64,000 bases of DNA. Source: Nostoc edaphicum CCNP1411 (GTDB taxonomy: Bacteria > Cyanobacteriota > Cyanobacteriia > Cyanobacteriales > Nostocaceae). Both the position numbers and the translations under genes were made by a program. Below are positions 25,449-34,529 of the stretch, in pieces. Where the stretch lies: NCBI RefSeq assembly GCF_014023275.1, contig NZ_CP054698.1, positions 6,099,001 through 6,163,000 of the forward strand. The letters are read 5' to 3'. Below the pieces are notes generated by a model. It was not told the origin of the DNA. It did not search any database and saw nothing but the letters and a program-made list of their open reading frames with translations. The stretch's first letter is position 1; every line of letters begins with the position of its first letter.

Positions 25449-28199
25449 CTACATCTGATAAACCTTCAGCACCTCATCGCCATAGTGGTTAATTACCTTA
25501 ACAGCAATCTTCCCAGGCTTACCGTCGTTGGTTTGCGGCGGGTCAAAGGGACGGCTGGTAGTGGAGTAGAGGTCTGACCACGCATCTTCATCAACCTCAG
25601 CTTTCAGAGTTTTCTTGAGTTTTTCATAGGGTTGATCTGCTCCGGTGAAGTAGGCATGACGGACAAAAAAGCTTTCGCCGTTATAGTTGGTGTCAATGAA
25701 CCAACAGGCAATGTCATTGGTTGAACTACTGCGGATTTCGCCAGTGGTGGGGTCATAAATATCTAGACCATGCAGAATAGCGGTGACTTTACCGTTATCT
25801 TGTTTTATCTCAACATCTGGTTCCCCAAACACCATAAACAAGTTGCCTGCTCCAGTTTTTTTGAGCAGTTCATCACCCAGAAGCAAGTCAGTGTTCATCC
25901 GCGTTATCAGAACTTGCAGCTTACCGTAGCGTTTTGATTCTTCCGAAACACCAGGGTCAAAGGTAAAACCGCAGACAACCAGCAGGTCATACCCTAAACC
26001 TTGCACAGCTTCTTTCGCAGCATCCTTAATATGGTCTGAGCCAACAGTGCCATATTCAGGGCCAATAGAAACTGCCACCCGTTTCACTTTGCCGTCTTTA
26101 TCAGTGTATTCTCCCTCTGCTTGTATCCAAATGCCAGGATGAGGTTCAAGCGAGTCCAATTTGAGGCGTTCATCTTTTTTAGTGTTCTGAACTCCCGCCT
26201 TCCTTAAGTTCTCAATAATTCTGATTTCAAATTGGTCAGAGGCGTGTTGAGTACCTTCAGCTTCTGAGGCAGGTCGTTCATCGTCGGCGGCAAGGACGCG
26301 GTGAGGGGAAAGGCTTTCTACAGTAAAGGGGCCAGTTACCCGCAAGCGTTTTTTATCTTCATAGGGTTGGTCATAGAGGGTTTCATAATCTGCGTTACGG
26401 GCAATAGATGCGTCAATTTCCTGCTGGCGCTGCTGTCTGAGCTTCGACCACTCTTGCAATAAGTCTTTTGCTTCCTGTGACCATTTATCTTGAGGTTCGC
26501 GGGGGATTTCCCACTCTTCCCAGGATTTTTTGAGGAGTTGGTTTAACTGAGTGCGAATGGGTTCTAGTTTTTGCTGCCACTTGTCGTGGATGGTGTCGAT
26601 TTCGGCATTGTTAGCGATTGCTTTTAGAGTAACGTGAGGAACGCGCTTGTAAACAAAGCCTTTTTTGATATCGCCTTCTGTTTTAATGTTGGTGGATGGC
26701 AGTTGTCCGGTGATTTCTGCTTCTTTTTGGATGCCTTCTGAGGAGTCAGCAAGTAAGTAGTAGGGAAACTGGGCTGACATGAGGCGAGTTCTGGCTAATG
26801 CTAAGGCAACGCGACTGGTATCGATAGTAATCCAGCGTCTTCCCCATTGTTCAGCGACGTAGGCTGTTGTCGAGCTTCCCATTGTTGGATCTAAAACTAG
26901 GTCGCCAGGGTCTGTGGTCATTAGAAGGCAGCGTTTAATAGCTTCTGTAGCTGTTTGGACAACATAAACTTTTGGATCTGTACGGCTTTGAATTCCCCCA
27001 ATATCTAGCCAAATGTTAGATTGATTAAAAACTGGAAAATCATTTAAAAATCTGATAAATCTAATTGAATTCCCCTGAATCATTAAACGTCCTGAAGCAT
27101 CTAACCTTTCTAATCCTTTTACAGTTGTTTTCCAATGCATATTTTCAGGAGGTTTCCAAACCTTTGCACGAAAAGAAAAACTCTGTTCTGATCTTAAATT
27201 TGCCCCTTGTGAAGTAATAGAATCGCATGATACGAAGCTATTAGGATCGAAACATATATGTTTTAACTCTGAATAGCTTGATATAGTACGATATTTAGCA
27301 GCGCCATCATCTCCTGCTACTTTTTCTTTATATAAAGGTCTATATTTTAAATCTGAATAAGATTTTGCATACCATAATATATAATCACTAATTGATGATA
27401 GATAATTACTTGAAAATCCTGCTGTTTTAGCAAAAGTAATCAAACTAACAAAATTTTCACTTCCAAACACTTCATCAAGCAGATTCCTCACCAGATGCAC
27501 ATTCTCATCACCAATCTGCACAAAAACACTACCAGTTTCAGTCAATAATTCTCTCGCCACCATTAAGCGATCGCGCAGATAAGCCAAATAAGAATGAATC
27601 CCTAACTCCCAAGTATCCCGAAATGCTTTAACCTGCTCAGGCTGTCTGGTTACTTCCTCAGCTTTACCATCCTTAACATCTCGCTTTCTGGTTGATACCT
27701 GCCAATTTGACCCAAACTTAATGCCATAGGGGGGGTCTAGGTATATCATTTGCACCTTGCCTTTTAGCCCTTCCTTCTCAGCCAAGGAACCCATGACGAG
27801 CAAGGAGTCACCAAGAATCATGCGGTTAGTCCAACTTACCCCTTCCTTGTGTTGGTAAAAATCAATTAATTTATCAAAAGCCAATCCATTGAAGTCACCA
27901 AATAAACTCAACTGTTCAGGTTGTTCTTTTTTAGCCTGAGTGCGGAAATTTTCAATAATGGCTTGGGGATGAATCTTTTCTTGAATATAAATTGGTACAG
28001 TAGGAATTTCTAAACCTTGACTGTCTTGTTTATCTTTTTCTTTCCAAACTAACTGAGGGTCTAAGGCTGTGTCACGAGGGTAGAGTAAAGGTTTTTGCTC
28101 TTTCTCTTCATCAGATAAAAAATCACGCAGTTCTTCTGTAGGAATATTCGCTCTTTTATCTTTATGCTTAACAGTAGTAATAGGAGTTTTTTTAGACAT
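25449..28199 (-). CDS. Type III-like DNA methyltransferase (Mod)
   Basis: A 916-aa beta-class adenine methyltransferase. Motif IV DPPYGIKFGSNW lies near residue 153 and the SAM-binding motif 'DPTMGSSTTAYVAEQWGRRWI' near 435; the IV-before-I order is that of type III Mod enzymes. The region between (190-430) includes the target-recognition part. The C-terminal 400 residues are an extension rich in helices and a beta domain ('RVTGPFTVESLSPHRV' near 620) seen in Mod proteins paired with BPTD_3080-type endonucleases. It would methylate one adenine in the recognition site and protect host DNA. It follows the helicase-nuclease gene by 59 bp, in the same operon. It looks complete. Confidence 0.9.
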   Translation of the reverse strand: MSKKTPITTVKHKDKRANIPTEELRDFLSDEEKEQKPLLYPRDTALDPQLVWKEKDKQDSQGLEIPTVPIYIQEKIHPQAIIENFRTQAKKEQPEQLSLFGDFNGLAFDKLIDFYQHKEGVSWTNRMILGDSLLVMGSLAEKEGLKGKVQMIYLDPPYGIKFGSNWQVSTRKRDVKDGKAEEVTRQPEQVKAFRDTWELGIHSYLAYLRDRLMVARELLTETGSVFVQIGDENVHLVRNLLDEVFGSENFVSLITFAKTAGFSSNYLSSISDYILWYAKSYSDLKYRPLYKEKVAGDDGAAKYRTISSYSELKHICFDPNSFVSCDSITSQGANLRSEQSFSFRAKVWKPPENMHWKTTVKGLERLDASGRLMIQGNSIRFIRFLNDFPVFNQSNIWLDIGGIQSRTDPKVYVVQTATEAIKRCLLMTTDPGDLVLDPTMGSSTTAYVAEQWGRRWITIDTSRVALALARTRLMSAQFPYYLLADSSEGIQKEAEITGQLPSTNIKTEGDIKKGFVYKRVPHVTLKAIANNAEIDTIHDKWQQKLEPIRTQLNQLLKKSWEEWEIPREPQDKWSQEAKDLLQEWSKLRQQRQQEIDASIARNADYETLYDQPYEDKKRLRVTGPFTVESLSPHRVLAADDERPASEAEGTQHASDQFEIRIIENLRKAGVQNTKKDERLKLDSLEPHPGIWIQAEGEYTDKDGKVKRVAVSIGPEYGTVGSDHIKDAAKEAVQGLGYDLLVVCGFTFDPGVSEESKRYGKLQVLITRMNTDLLLGDELLKKTGAGNLFMVFGEPDVEIKQDNGKVTAILHGLDIYDPTTGEIRSSSTNDIACWFIDTNYNGESFFVRHAYFTGADQPYEKLKKTLKAEVDEDAWSDLYSTTSRPFDPPQTNDGKPGKIAVKVINHYGDEVLKVYQM

Positions 28200-28258
28200 A
28201 GTTCACAACTCTAACCATTAATTAATTACAGACTTGAAAAATTATTAGCAATCACTAA

Positions 28259-31200
28259 CTAGGCTGCTTGAAGGTTCTGGAGAAGTGATGGGTTAGCACA
28301 ACCATGACTAATAAAATTACGAATAGTATCTTCTGCATCCCAAGGGTCAGTGATTTCGATAAAGTTCCACCTACCAAAACCACCATGTTGATTTATCGCT
28401 GGTATCCAAAGATTTTGGGTTGTAGCAACTTTCGCTGCTTTATCTTTTCTGGCTTCTCCTGATACCTCAACAATCAAATTCGATAAATCACCATGCCCAT
28501 CATTTATCCTTGCAATGAAGTCAGGCATATAGTTCTTTTGTTCACCATTTAAGGTATAGGGAATCAAGAAACCGAGTCCCTGGTTTTTGACATAACAAAC
28601 TACTTCATCCATATCTTCCAACACCTGTGCCATCTTCTGTTCCCAACTGTTGGTGTCAGCAACCACATGAGAGATATGACACTTCATAGGGTTAGTCACA
28701 TAAACAGGACGGGCGGTGCTAAAGTCTACATAACTTGTTGAACCCATTGGGTCATAAGGTCGCAATATCGGTTTAAGAGATTTTTCACTTTCTCCAGCAA
28801 CTATTGCCTGATAAATACAATCCGAGGCATCATGGGCATACTCATTCAGCAGTAGCATTTGGGGATATGTCCCAGATTTGTAGGTGACGCATTCTCTTAT
28901 CCACTGCTTTGCTATTTGCAACACCTGGGGAAATAACCAAGCCTGGACTTCTGACTCAAACTCACTGCATCGGAAATACTTTTCTAAGGTAAACTTCGCT
29001 AGCAAGAAAACTACTTCTTGTTCACGTTGCGATCGCAGGTCATCAAGGGTATGAATATTAGACAGACCAATGATAGGGGCAACTGTTGTGCTACTGGGTA
29101 AGTTAGCCGTAGATAGGGAATAGTGACAGCCAGGTTTAGTAAAATCTGGTGTCAGTTTTTTGCTGCTGATTTCGTAACGATAGCCTAACAACTTCGGGAA
29201 AGTAATTTCACAATCAATCCTTTCTGGAAGTGAGCGTACACGAGTAGGCAGTAACCCCGGTTTTGGTGTCTTGTTTGAACCAGCACAGGGAATAAAGGCA
29301 AAGGGAATACCGTAGACTTCGGCATACTCCGGCTCAAACATCCCTTGGTCATTGCTGGTATAGCTAATGCGTCTTAGACCCCTTCCTACTACTTGTTCGC
29401 ACAAAAGCTGAGTACCAAATGCCCTCACCCCCAAGATGTGGGTAACTGTATTAGCATCCCAACCTTCAGTCAGCATGGAAACTGAGACAACACAACGAAT
29501 ATGTTCACCTAGCTTGCCAGCTTTACCTACTGTGTTAAGTACCTCTCGCAACAGGTCTTCATTACTGATTTTGTCTGGGTCTTGACCTGGATATCTATTT
29601 CGGTACTCAGTTTTAAACTCTTCTATTTCCCGTGCTGCGAGTTGTTTAAACTCAGCAGTCATGCTTTCCCCAGACTCTAACTGCTCACTGTCAATCAGAA
29701 TTGTGTTAGGTCGAGATGCCCAGTTACCATCTTTGACATTGCTAAACACCGGTAACTGACCAGCCTTTAAAACAGGTCTGCCATCGGGGTAAGTTCTACC
29801 AGTATCCCAACCACAGATATAGTCATAAACCATCTTCGAGACGCTGGTATTGTTGCAGACTACGATAAAAACTGGTGGTGTGAGTCCCTTGGCTTGTGCC
29901 TCAGAATTTTGCTCCCAGGCTTTGTAAGACTTTTCATAGTTGCCATACAACGTCCGTAGCGCACCTTCTAATTCCTTGGGTATTTTTGGTTCTGGAGTTG
30001 AGGGGACATTTTCTTTAGAACCCCTTCCTTTCTTGGGCAGATGGTCACGAATTAGCGTCCAAATATTGCGATAAGTAGGCAGTTCTCCCTTCATGCTGTC
30101 ATCAGATACAGGCACACGAGGGATTTTGACAATGCCAGATTCAATAGCATCAATTAAGGAGAAATCGGATACAACCCAAGGAAATAAAGTCCCTTCCTTA
30201 TAGCCTGAACCTTTTAAGAAAAACGGAGTAGCTGAGAGGTCATAAACTACCTTTACCCCTAATTTCTGTTGAATAGCTTCTAAGCCTGAAATCCAAACTC
30301 TCGCTTCCTCTTCATTTTTTTTCGCTTCCTTTAAATCATCTCCTTTATATTTTTCTTCATCACCACCAACACGGCGACGGTAACAGTGGTGTGCTTCATC
30401 ATTAATAACAATAATATTTTTCTTAGTCCCCAGTCCTCGACATACCCGATTAACCATCTGAGATGGGGTTTCAGTAAATGGGTTTTCCTTGCCTTGCCTC
30501 AGAATACTTTTAGTTAATGCAGCAGCATTGGTATGCTCTTTGAGTTTGAAAGCATGATAGTTGGTAATTACTATTTTGGCTTTCTCTAATTCTGCAAATA
30601 AATCTGAGGGTACTAAATCTAACTTTTTGTAATAGTTTTCTGGATCGTTGGGCAACAACACACGTAAGCGATCTCGGATTGTAATCCCTGGCGCAACCAC
30701 CAAAAACGTATCACTAAATTCTCGACGCTGAGGATTAGCAATTTTATTGAGGGAATGCCAAGCAATCAGCATTGACATCACGACGGTTTTTCCGCTACCT
30801 GTCGCCATCTTCAACGCTTGACGAAATAGCAACGGGTTAGCGTCCTCTTTAAACTGGTTAAGCTTATTTTTAATCCAAGTATCTCCAGACTTCTCAGCAA
30901 CCTCAGTAATATAAATAACTGTTTCTAAAGCCTCTATTTGACAAAAAAACAGTTTTCTTTCTCGATGTGGATTTGTCCAATGTTCTAATAATCGCCGTGT
31001 TATGGGAGTGATATTGACTGCACTACGATAACCACCACGCCGCCATAATGAAACGCGTTCGCGGATATCGTTAATATCCTTGTTTTCCTCTATTCGGTCT
31101 TGCGTCCATAGACCTAAGTCAAGCTCAAGCTGCTTATCCTGCTTTTTTGGTTTAGCAATGGGAATGAAGTAATGACTTTTGCGCCTAGTATCAACAACGT

Positions 31201-31294
31201 CGCTGGTAATGCCATCGTCATCAAAGCGAAAATGTCGCTGAGGCTCGGAAAATGCTGAGTTAATAATGGGGTTTTCAATAACGACTTGCTTCAT
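28259..31294 (-). CDS. Type III-like restriction endonuclease, DEAD/DEAH helicase subunit (Res)
   Basis: A 1011-aa superfamily 2 helicase-nuclease. The motifs seen are Walker A 'MATGSGKTVVM' (about 164), DEAH box 'VINDEAHH' (about 297), motif III 'LSATPF', and motif VI 'EQVVGRGLRR'. Near the C-terminus 'NYMPDFIAR' (about 920) and 'NLIVEVSG' (about 941) match a PD-(D/E)xK nuclease with Ser where Lys is usual. It closely fits the BPTD_3080 family of restriction endonucleases. Together with Mod it should cut unmodified incoming DNA after ATP-driven movement. Here Res precedes Mod, the reverse of the classical mod-res order. The pair gives this element a defence and stabilisation function. Confidence 0.9.
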   Translation of the reverse strand: MKQVVIENPIINSAFSEPQRHFRFDDDGITSDVVDTRRKSHYFIPIAKPKKQDKQLELDLGLWTQDRIEENKDINDIRERVSLWRRGGYRSAVNITPITRRLLEHWTNPHRERKLFFCQIEALETVIYITEVAEKSGDTWIKNKLNQFKEDANPLLFRQALKMATGSGKTVVMSMLIAWHSLNKIANPQRREFSDTFLVVAPGITIRDRLRVLLPNDPENYYKKLDLVPSDLFAELEKAKIVITNYHAFKLKEHTNAAALTKSILRQGKENPFTETPSQMVNRVCRGLGTKKNIIVINDEAHHCYRRRVGGDEEKYKGDDLKEAKKNEEEARVWISGLEAIQQKLGVKVVYDLSATPFFLKGSGYKEGTLFPWVVSDFSLIDAIESGIVKIPRVPVSDDSMKGELPTYRNIWTLIRDHLPKKGRGSKENVPSTPEPKIPKELEGALRTLYGNYEKSYKAWEQNSEAQAKGLTPPVFIVVCNNTSVSKMVYDYICGWDTGRTYPDGRPVLKAGQLPVFSNVKDGNWASRPNTILIDSEQLESGESMTAEFKQLAAREIEEFKTEYRNRYPGQDPDKISNEDLLREVLNTVGKAGKLGEHIRCVVSVSMLTEGWDANTVTHILGVRAFGTQLLCEQVVGRGLRRISYTSNDQGMFEPEYAEVYGIPFAFIPCAGSNKTPKPGLLPTRVRSLPERIDCEITFPKLLGYRYEISSKKLTPDFTKPGCHYSLSTANLPSSTTVAPIIGLSNIHTLDDLRSQREQEVVFLLAKFTLEKYFRCSEFESEVQAWLFPQVLQIAKQWIRECVTYKSGTYPQMLLLNEYAHDASDCIYQAIVAGESEKSLKPILRPYDPMGSTSYVDFSTARPVYVTNPMKCHISHVVADTNSWEQKMAQVLEDMDEVVCYVKNQGLGFLIPYTLNGEQKNYMPDFIARINDGHGDLSNLIVEVSGEARKDKAAKVATTQNLWIPAINQHGGFGRWNFIEITDPWDAEDTIRNFISHGCANPSLLQNLQAA

Positions 31295-31780
31295 TTACCC
31301 ACTACTTAAAGTAGTAATTAATGCTAAACAATATATGCATTTAAACTACTTTATCGTATCAGTGAAAACACTGAAAATTGGATGCTAAAAATATTTTTAT
31401 TACAGAATTGCAGTAAGTATTTTATTTTGGCTTCATAAAAGGTAAAAAGCTTGGGGCATTTTTGGAATAAAGTTTATCAAGCTTAACGCTCATTGACTGC
31501 TACTGCGCTCTTGCGCTTATTCTCGTAGCCATTTTCATTCATCAGTTGGCGATCGCCAAAAGCCAGAACAATACTTTCAAACCTAGATTGAGTAACTGGT
31601 GTGAATCTAAAAATGCCTCTTTGAGCAGAAGTACCAAAGGTTAGTAGGGCGATCGCTAAAGTCTCTTCCTAGTAATCCTGCAATTACTGATTTAAAGCAA
31701 CAAATTTAAAAGCACGAGTGTCAGTTTGTCGCTCGTGAATCTACAGTAGAAGATATTTTTTTAATACTACAAAGCTTCTC
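31295..31780. other. Gene-free interval upstream of the restriction operon
   Basis: AT-rich DNA just upstream of 31294 should hold the Res promoter. On the minus strand 31483-31668 is open for 61 codons and reads like a protein end (…GDRQLMNENGYENKRKSAVAVNER), but no start is available and a stop lies directly upstream. It contains two HIP1 sites and looks like a gene remnant. Nothing else is recognised. Confidence 0.4.
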
Positions 31781-32239
31781 TCAGTCCGGCTTCTGGGAAT
31801 CTCTATCTGACTCTAAGTTTAAATTTTTCTTCTTACGCTTTTTTTTAGCCGTTACCTTCAATGGTGTAGGAGATGTGTCTGTAATTGTACGAGAGGCTTC
31901 CAATTCCTTTTCGTGTAACTTTTTACCGTAGATAACCGCATCGTCGTAAATTTTTTGCCAAATATTTTTATTTTCATTTGCTGTCATTGCATTTACCTGA
32001 AGCGTATTTTTTTCACTGGTTTGATTCATAAGGAAGGCAGTATTATCATGCTGCTTAATAATCTCGATTATTTCATCATGGCTCAATTCCTCAATCGGCT
32101 TGTTTAATGTGTTTGCAGCCTGTTTTATAGCTTCAAAGTTACAGACCATAAACTCTGCTACCGATTTAAGTTGTTCGTTGTTCCAAGGCAGAGAATTGAT
32201 TTTCTCTAACGCTGGTGATAGCTTAATTTCTTCATACAT
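31781..32239 (-). CDS. Hypothetical protein with basic C-terminus (152 aa)
   Basis: Not recognised. Residues 1-70 are helical and acidic ('LEKINSLPWNNEQLKSVAEFMVCNFEAIKQ'), the middle is Asn/Gln-rich, and the tail holds a basic cluster 'AKKKRKKKN' at about 132-140, typical of nucleic-acid binding. It lies 31 bp downstream of the serine recombinase on the same strand, so it is probably co-transcribed and could be an accessory factor of the recombinase. This is inference from position only. Confidence 0.6.
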   Translation of the reverse strand: MYEEIKLSPALEKINSLPWNNEQLKSVAEFMVCNFEAIKQAANTLNKPIEELSHDEIIEIIKQHDNTAFLMNQTSEKNTLQVNAMTANENKNIWQKIYDDAVIYGKKLHEKELEASRTITDTSPTPLKVTAKKKRKKKNLNLESDRDSQKPD

Positions 32240-32270
32240 AAAATTATTTTTTTTAATACCTGGTCTTATC

Positions 32271-32957
32271 TTAATTCGCTTTCGGGTACATCCGGGTCAA
32301 TACTCTACCTACAGAAGTACCAGACCACGCCTTACCTTGCTTGGATTTGTACCCATTCTTAGTTAAGTATTCTGCGATCGCTCGTTGGCTCTTGCCCGAC
32401 TTGTGATGCCTGCGGATAATCTCGATCACCTTTTGTTCTTCATCATCAATCACTAGGTTTTTGTTCTCAGCCTTAGATCCAAACTTCGGTGCGCCACCAT
32501 TAGCATATTCAGAGGTCTTAGCCCGTGCCTTCCGCCCATCGCCAGTACGTTTATTGATTTGGTCTTTTTCAAACTCGGCAAACACCGAAAGAACGCCGAG
32601 CATCATCTTGCCCGTAGCGGTTGAGGTATCAATATTGTTTTCAACAATAATTAGTGCTTTATTTTGAGGGGCAATAATATTATCAAAAAAAGACAGTACA
32701 TCGCTGGCCCGGCGGCCTAAGCGGTCTGGCTTAATAACGATTAACCCATCTATTCCCTCAGTTTGGAGATGGGCGACGGTTTTTTGAAACTCAGGGCGAT
32801 TATCTGCCCTTCCCCCAGATTTTACTTCTCTGTATATGTGAATCAATTCATGCCCTAATGCTTGGCAGTATGCATTAATCCGTGATACTTGCTCATCCAA
32901 ACTGGTGTTATCCTCTTGCCCAGCGCTGCTAACTCGGATGTATCCTACCAGTTTCAT
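32271..32957 (-). CDS. Serine recombinase, resolvase/invertase family
   Basis: A 228-aa small serine recombinase. The catalytic motif 'GYIRVSSAGQ' is at residues 5-14 (Arg8, nucleophile Ser10), with 'LIVIKPDRLGRRASDVL' near 75-90 and 'MMLGVLSVFAEFEKDQINKRT' near 118-138. A DNA-binding HTH of the Hin type follows at about 175-225 ('GKSQRAIAEYLTKNGYKS'). It may resolve multimers of the excised circular element, like plasmid resolvases, or invert a segment. A res site would be expected in the 33-33.9-kb gene-free stretch just upstream. Full length for the family, no defect seen. Confidence 0.93.
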   Translation of the reverse strand: MKLVGYIRVSSAGQEDNTSLDEQVSRINAYCQALGHELIHIYREVKSGGRADNRPEFQKTVAHLQTEGIDGLIVIKPDRLGRRASDVLSFFDNIIAPQNKALIIVENNIDTSTATGKMMLGVLSVFAEFEKDQINKRTGDGRKARAKTSEYANGGAPKFGSKAENKNLVIDDEEQKVIEIIRRHHKSGKSQRAIAEYLTKNGYKSKQGKAWSGTSVGRVLTRMYPKAN

Positions 32958-33414
32958 CTAAAACTCCTTCTGTTAATGCATTTGACTACTTTTAAATGAT
33001 ACAATACTTTTAACTTTTGTGCCAATAAAATAGCTATAAACATTACTATATAAGCTTTATAAGCAATATAGGTTATAAAATTCGCCCTACTGTAGGTCTA
33101 ACATAGAGCCTCATTGTACAAATACCTTCTTTCCATAGAGTTAAGTCTATTTAACTGGCTACAAACTGGCACATATCGAGAAACACCCGCATAAATCACT
33201 AATCAGAGTGCGGTTACTCTATGGATAAAGACTGATAAGCCAAAGCTAGCAATAGCCCGTCTAAGCAATAAGCCCAACTGATGCATAAGCTAAATCTTAA
33301 ACTCATAGCTTAAATACTAGCTCTGGCTTATGTCTGCATAAACAAAAAAAATAACCGCATCCCAATCAATAGGACGCGGTTATTTTAGACAGGGTTAATT
33401 TAATATCCTCACGC
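32958..33414. other. Gene-free region upstream of the resolvase, with a bidirectional hairpin
   Basis: No ORF is supported. The region holds the resolvase promoter side and several short imperfect repeats of GCTTAAA/TAAGC type around 33235-33340. At 33351-33384 ATAACCGCATCC pairs with GGACGCGGTTAT and is flanked by A and T runs on both sides, giving a strong bidirectional terminator. A resolvase res site could lie here, but I cannot define it. Confidence 0.55.
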
Positions 33415-33724
33415 CCAATTCGATCGGGTAGCTCACGCCTTTTGGTGAGGCAGTTTTATATCGTTTAAAACTCACCAGTAAAAACTGGTTTGAAAATTCT
33501 ACGGCTATTTACAGGGTGGTTGAAATGCTAAGTCTACCAACAGTAACGTACACTGTCAGACGCTCGTTTTACTTTACGTGGTGTACGAGAAAGTGACGGA
33601 ATCGACTTGTTTAACGTGGACGTTCATTAACACGTGAGCGTTAGATATGTTGTGACCTCATCGTTGATTCCCCGTTCGTAGCGTAGGAAACTGGAGTTAC
33701 CTTTCGGTTCCCTCCCTCACCGCT
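33415..33724. ncRNA. Highly structured 300-bp stretch, candidate untranslated RNA or origin
   Basis: The stretch is free of ORFs but dense in short perfect hairpins: CTCACGCC/GGTGAG at 33434, CCAGTAAAAACTGG at 33475, ACAGT/ACTGT at 33540, CTCG/CGAG at 33563-33591, AACGTGGACGTT at 33617, and GGAAAC/GTTCCC at 33688-33713. It is bounded by the 33351 terminator on the left and the AT-rich iterons on the right. No known RNA family was matched by eye. Its position next to an RHH gene fits a replication origin, partition site or regulatory RNA; the choice is open. Confidence 0.35.
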
Positions 33725-33850
33725 CATATATACAATATATACTATTTATATACAGTTGTCTATACTAGTTGCATACAAATTATCTATATAGCGTTCTATA
33801 CAAAATCAGAAATTCTTATATACAATTTATATACAAAGAATGCTATGCTA
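33725..33850. repeat. AT-rich iteron array upstream of RHH gene
   Basis: About ten variants of TATATACAA or CTATACAA are spaced roughly one helical turn apart from 33725 to 33850, ending 26 bp before the RHH start. Such arrays are bound by RHH proteins as operators or as plasmid centromeres. The same CTATACAA motif recurs inside the gene at about 34046 and 34135. Confidence 0.7.
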
Positions 33851-33876
33851 GACGGCGTATATAAAACGGTGTAAGT

Positions 33877-34161
33877 ATGAGTAAATTAGCAACTTTTCGT
33901 ATAGACGATGAAGACTGGCAGAAATTTCAGGAACTAGCCAAGACTCAAGGTACATCGGCATCAGCCTTACTGGTTAATTTTATCCGTAGCTCTATCACTT
34001 CTCCAGAAGTGACAAAGCGCCAAGAGAGCGGTGATGTGGAGAGCGCTATACAAGCCAAGCTAGCAAGTATAGACGAACGTATAGAAAATGCTGTACAGCT
34101 AAAATTAGCTGATGTAGATCGGCGTATAGAAAGCGCTATACAAGAAAAGTTGGTAGCCTGA
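33877..34161 (+). CDS. Ribbon-helix-helix protein with heptad-repeat tail (94 aa)
   Basis: Residues 1-45 form an RHH domain ('KLATFRIDDEDWQKFQELAKTQGTSASALLVNFIRSSI'). Residues 58-94 contain a repeated unit of about 18 residues of the type 'ESAIQAKLASIDERIENAV', a coiled coil for oligomerisation. Cyanobacterial plasmids often carry such proteins next to partition loci. The iteron array directly upstream is the likely binding site, so autoregulation or a centromere role is suggested. The gene is followed by an overlapping small frame and a terminator. Confidence 0.8.
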   Translation: MSKLATFRIDDEDWQKFQELAKTQGTSASALLVNFIRSSITSPEVTKRQESGDVESAIQAKLASIDERIENAVQLKLADVDRRIESAIQEKLVA

Positions 34162-34301
34162 GCAGGACTCAGGCAGATTATGAGGCAATCCGCGATCGCG
34201 TCCTAGCTGGGTGGAAATTAGCTAAGAGAGCAGAAACTAAAGAACGGATTGCACTGGCTATCGACAACTTTATCGCTGAGTTGAAAGCGCTTGAGGGGTA
34301 G
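34158..34301 (+). CDS. Small ORF overlapping the RHH stop, apparent CTG start (47 aa)
   Basis: In the -1 frame the codons from CTG 34158 to TAG 34299-34301 read LSRTQADYEAIRDRVLAGWK and continue to 'FIAELKALEG'. The composition is protein-like (helical, charged), and a strong terminator begins 3 bp after the stop. The CTG overlaps the RHH TGA as CTGA, exactly the arrangement of ATGA termination-reinitiation overlaps. No ATG, GTG or TTG lies in frame nearby. Either CTG is used, or the start mutated, or a -1 frameshift fuses it to the RHH protein. Confidence 0.45.
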   Translation: MSRTQADYEAIRDRVLAGWKLAKRAETKERIALAIDNFIAELKALEG

Positions 34302-34304
34302 GGG

Positions 34305-34330
34305 GGGGTCGAGAGGAACCGACCCCTTTT
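34305..34330 (+). terminator. Intrinsic terminator of the RHH operon
   Basis: GGGGTCG (34305-34311) pairs with CGACCCC (34320-34326) over an 8-nt loop, followed by TTTT. Confidence 0.85.
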
Positions 34331-34384
34331 AAAAGGCACGGGGGGTACTTTTGCGTCACTCCCAAAAGCTCAAATTCATCCCAA

Positions 34385-34437
34385 AACCAAAGCCCTCTCT
34401 ATCTTGCTTATGAAGGCTGATAGAGAGGGCTTTGGTT
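34385..34437. repeat. Perfect 19-bp inverted repeat
   Basis: AACCAAAGCCCTCTCTATC (34385-34403) and its exact complement at 34419-34437 enclose a 15-nt loop. It lies between the convergent RHH operon and the 110-aa gene. It probably is a bidirectional terminator, although no T run directly follows. Confidence 0.9.
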
Positions 34438-34529
34438 AATACTATTAGTATAACACTTTTAAGAGGGGTATCCCCAGAAGAGGGGGGGGTGTTTATATAA
34501 GGGGCGACCCCCAAAAAAAATTTTAAAAA

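Noticed and set aside
33415..33724. Group I or group II intron
   Set aside because: No domain V-like hairpin, GUGYG start, or group I core sequences could be found, and no reverse transcriptase or homing endonuclease is nearby.
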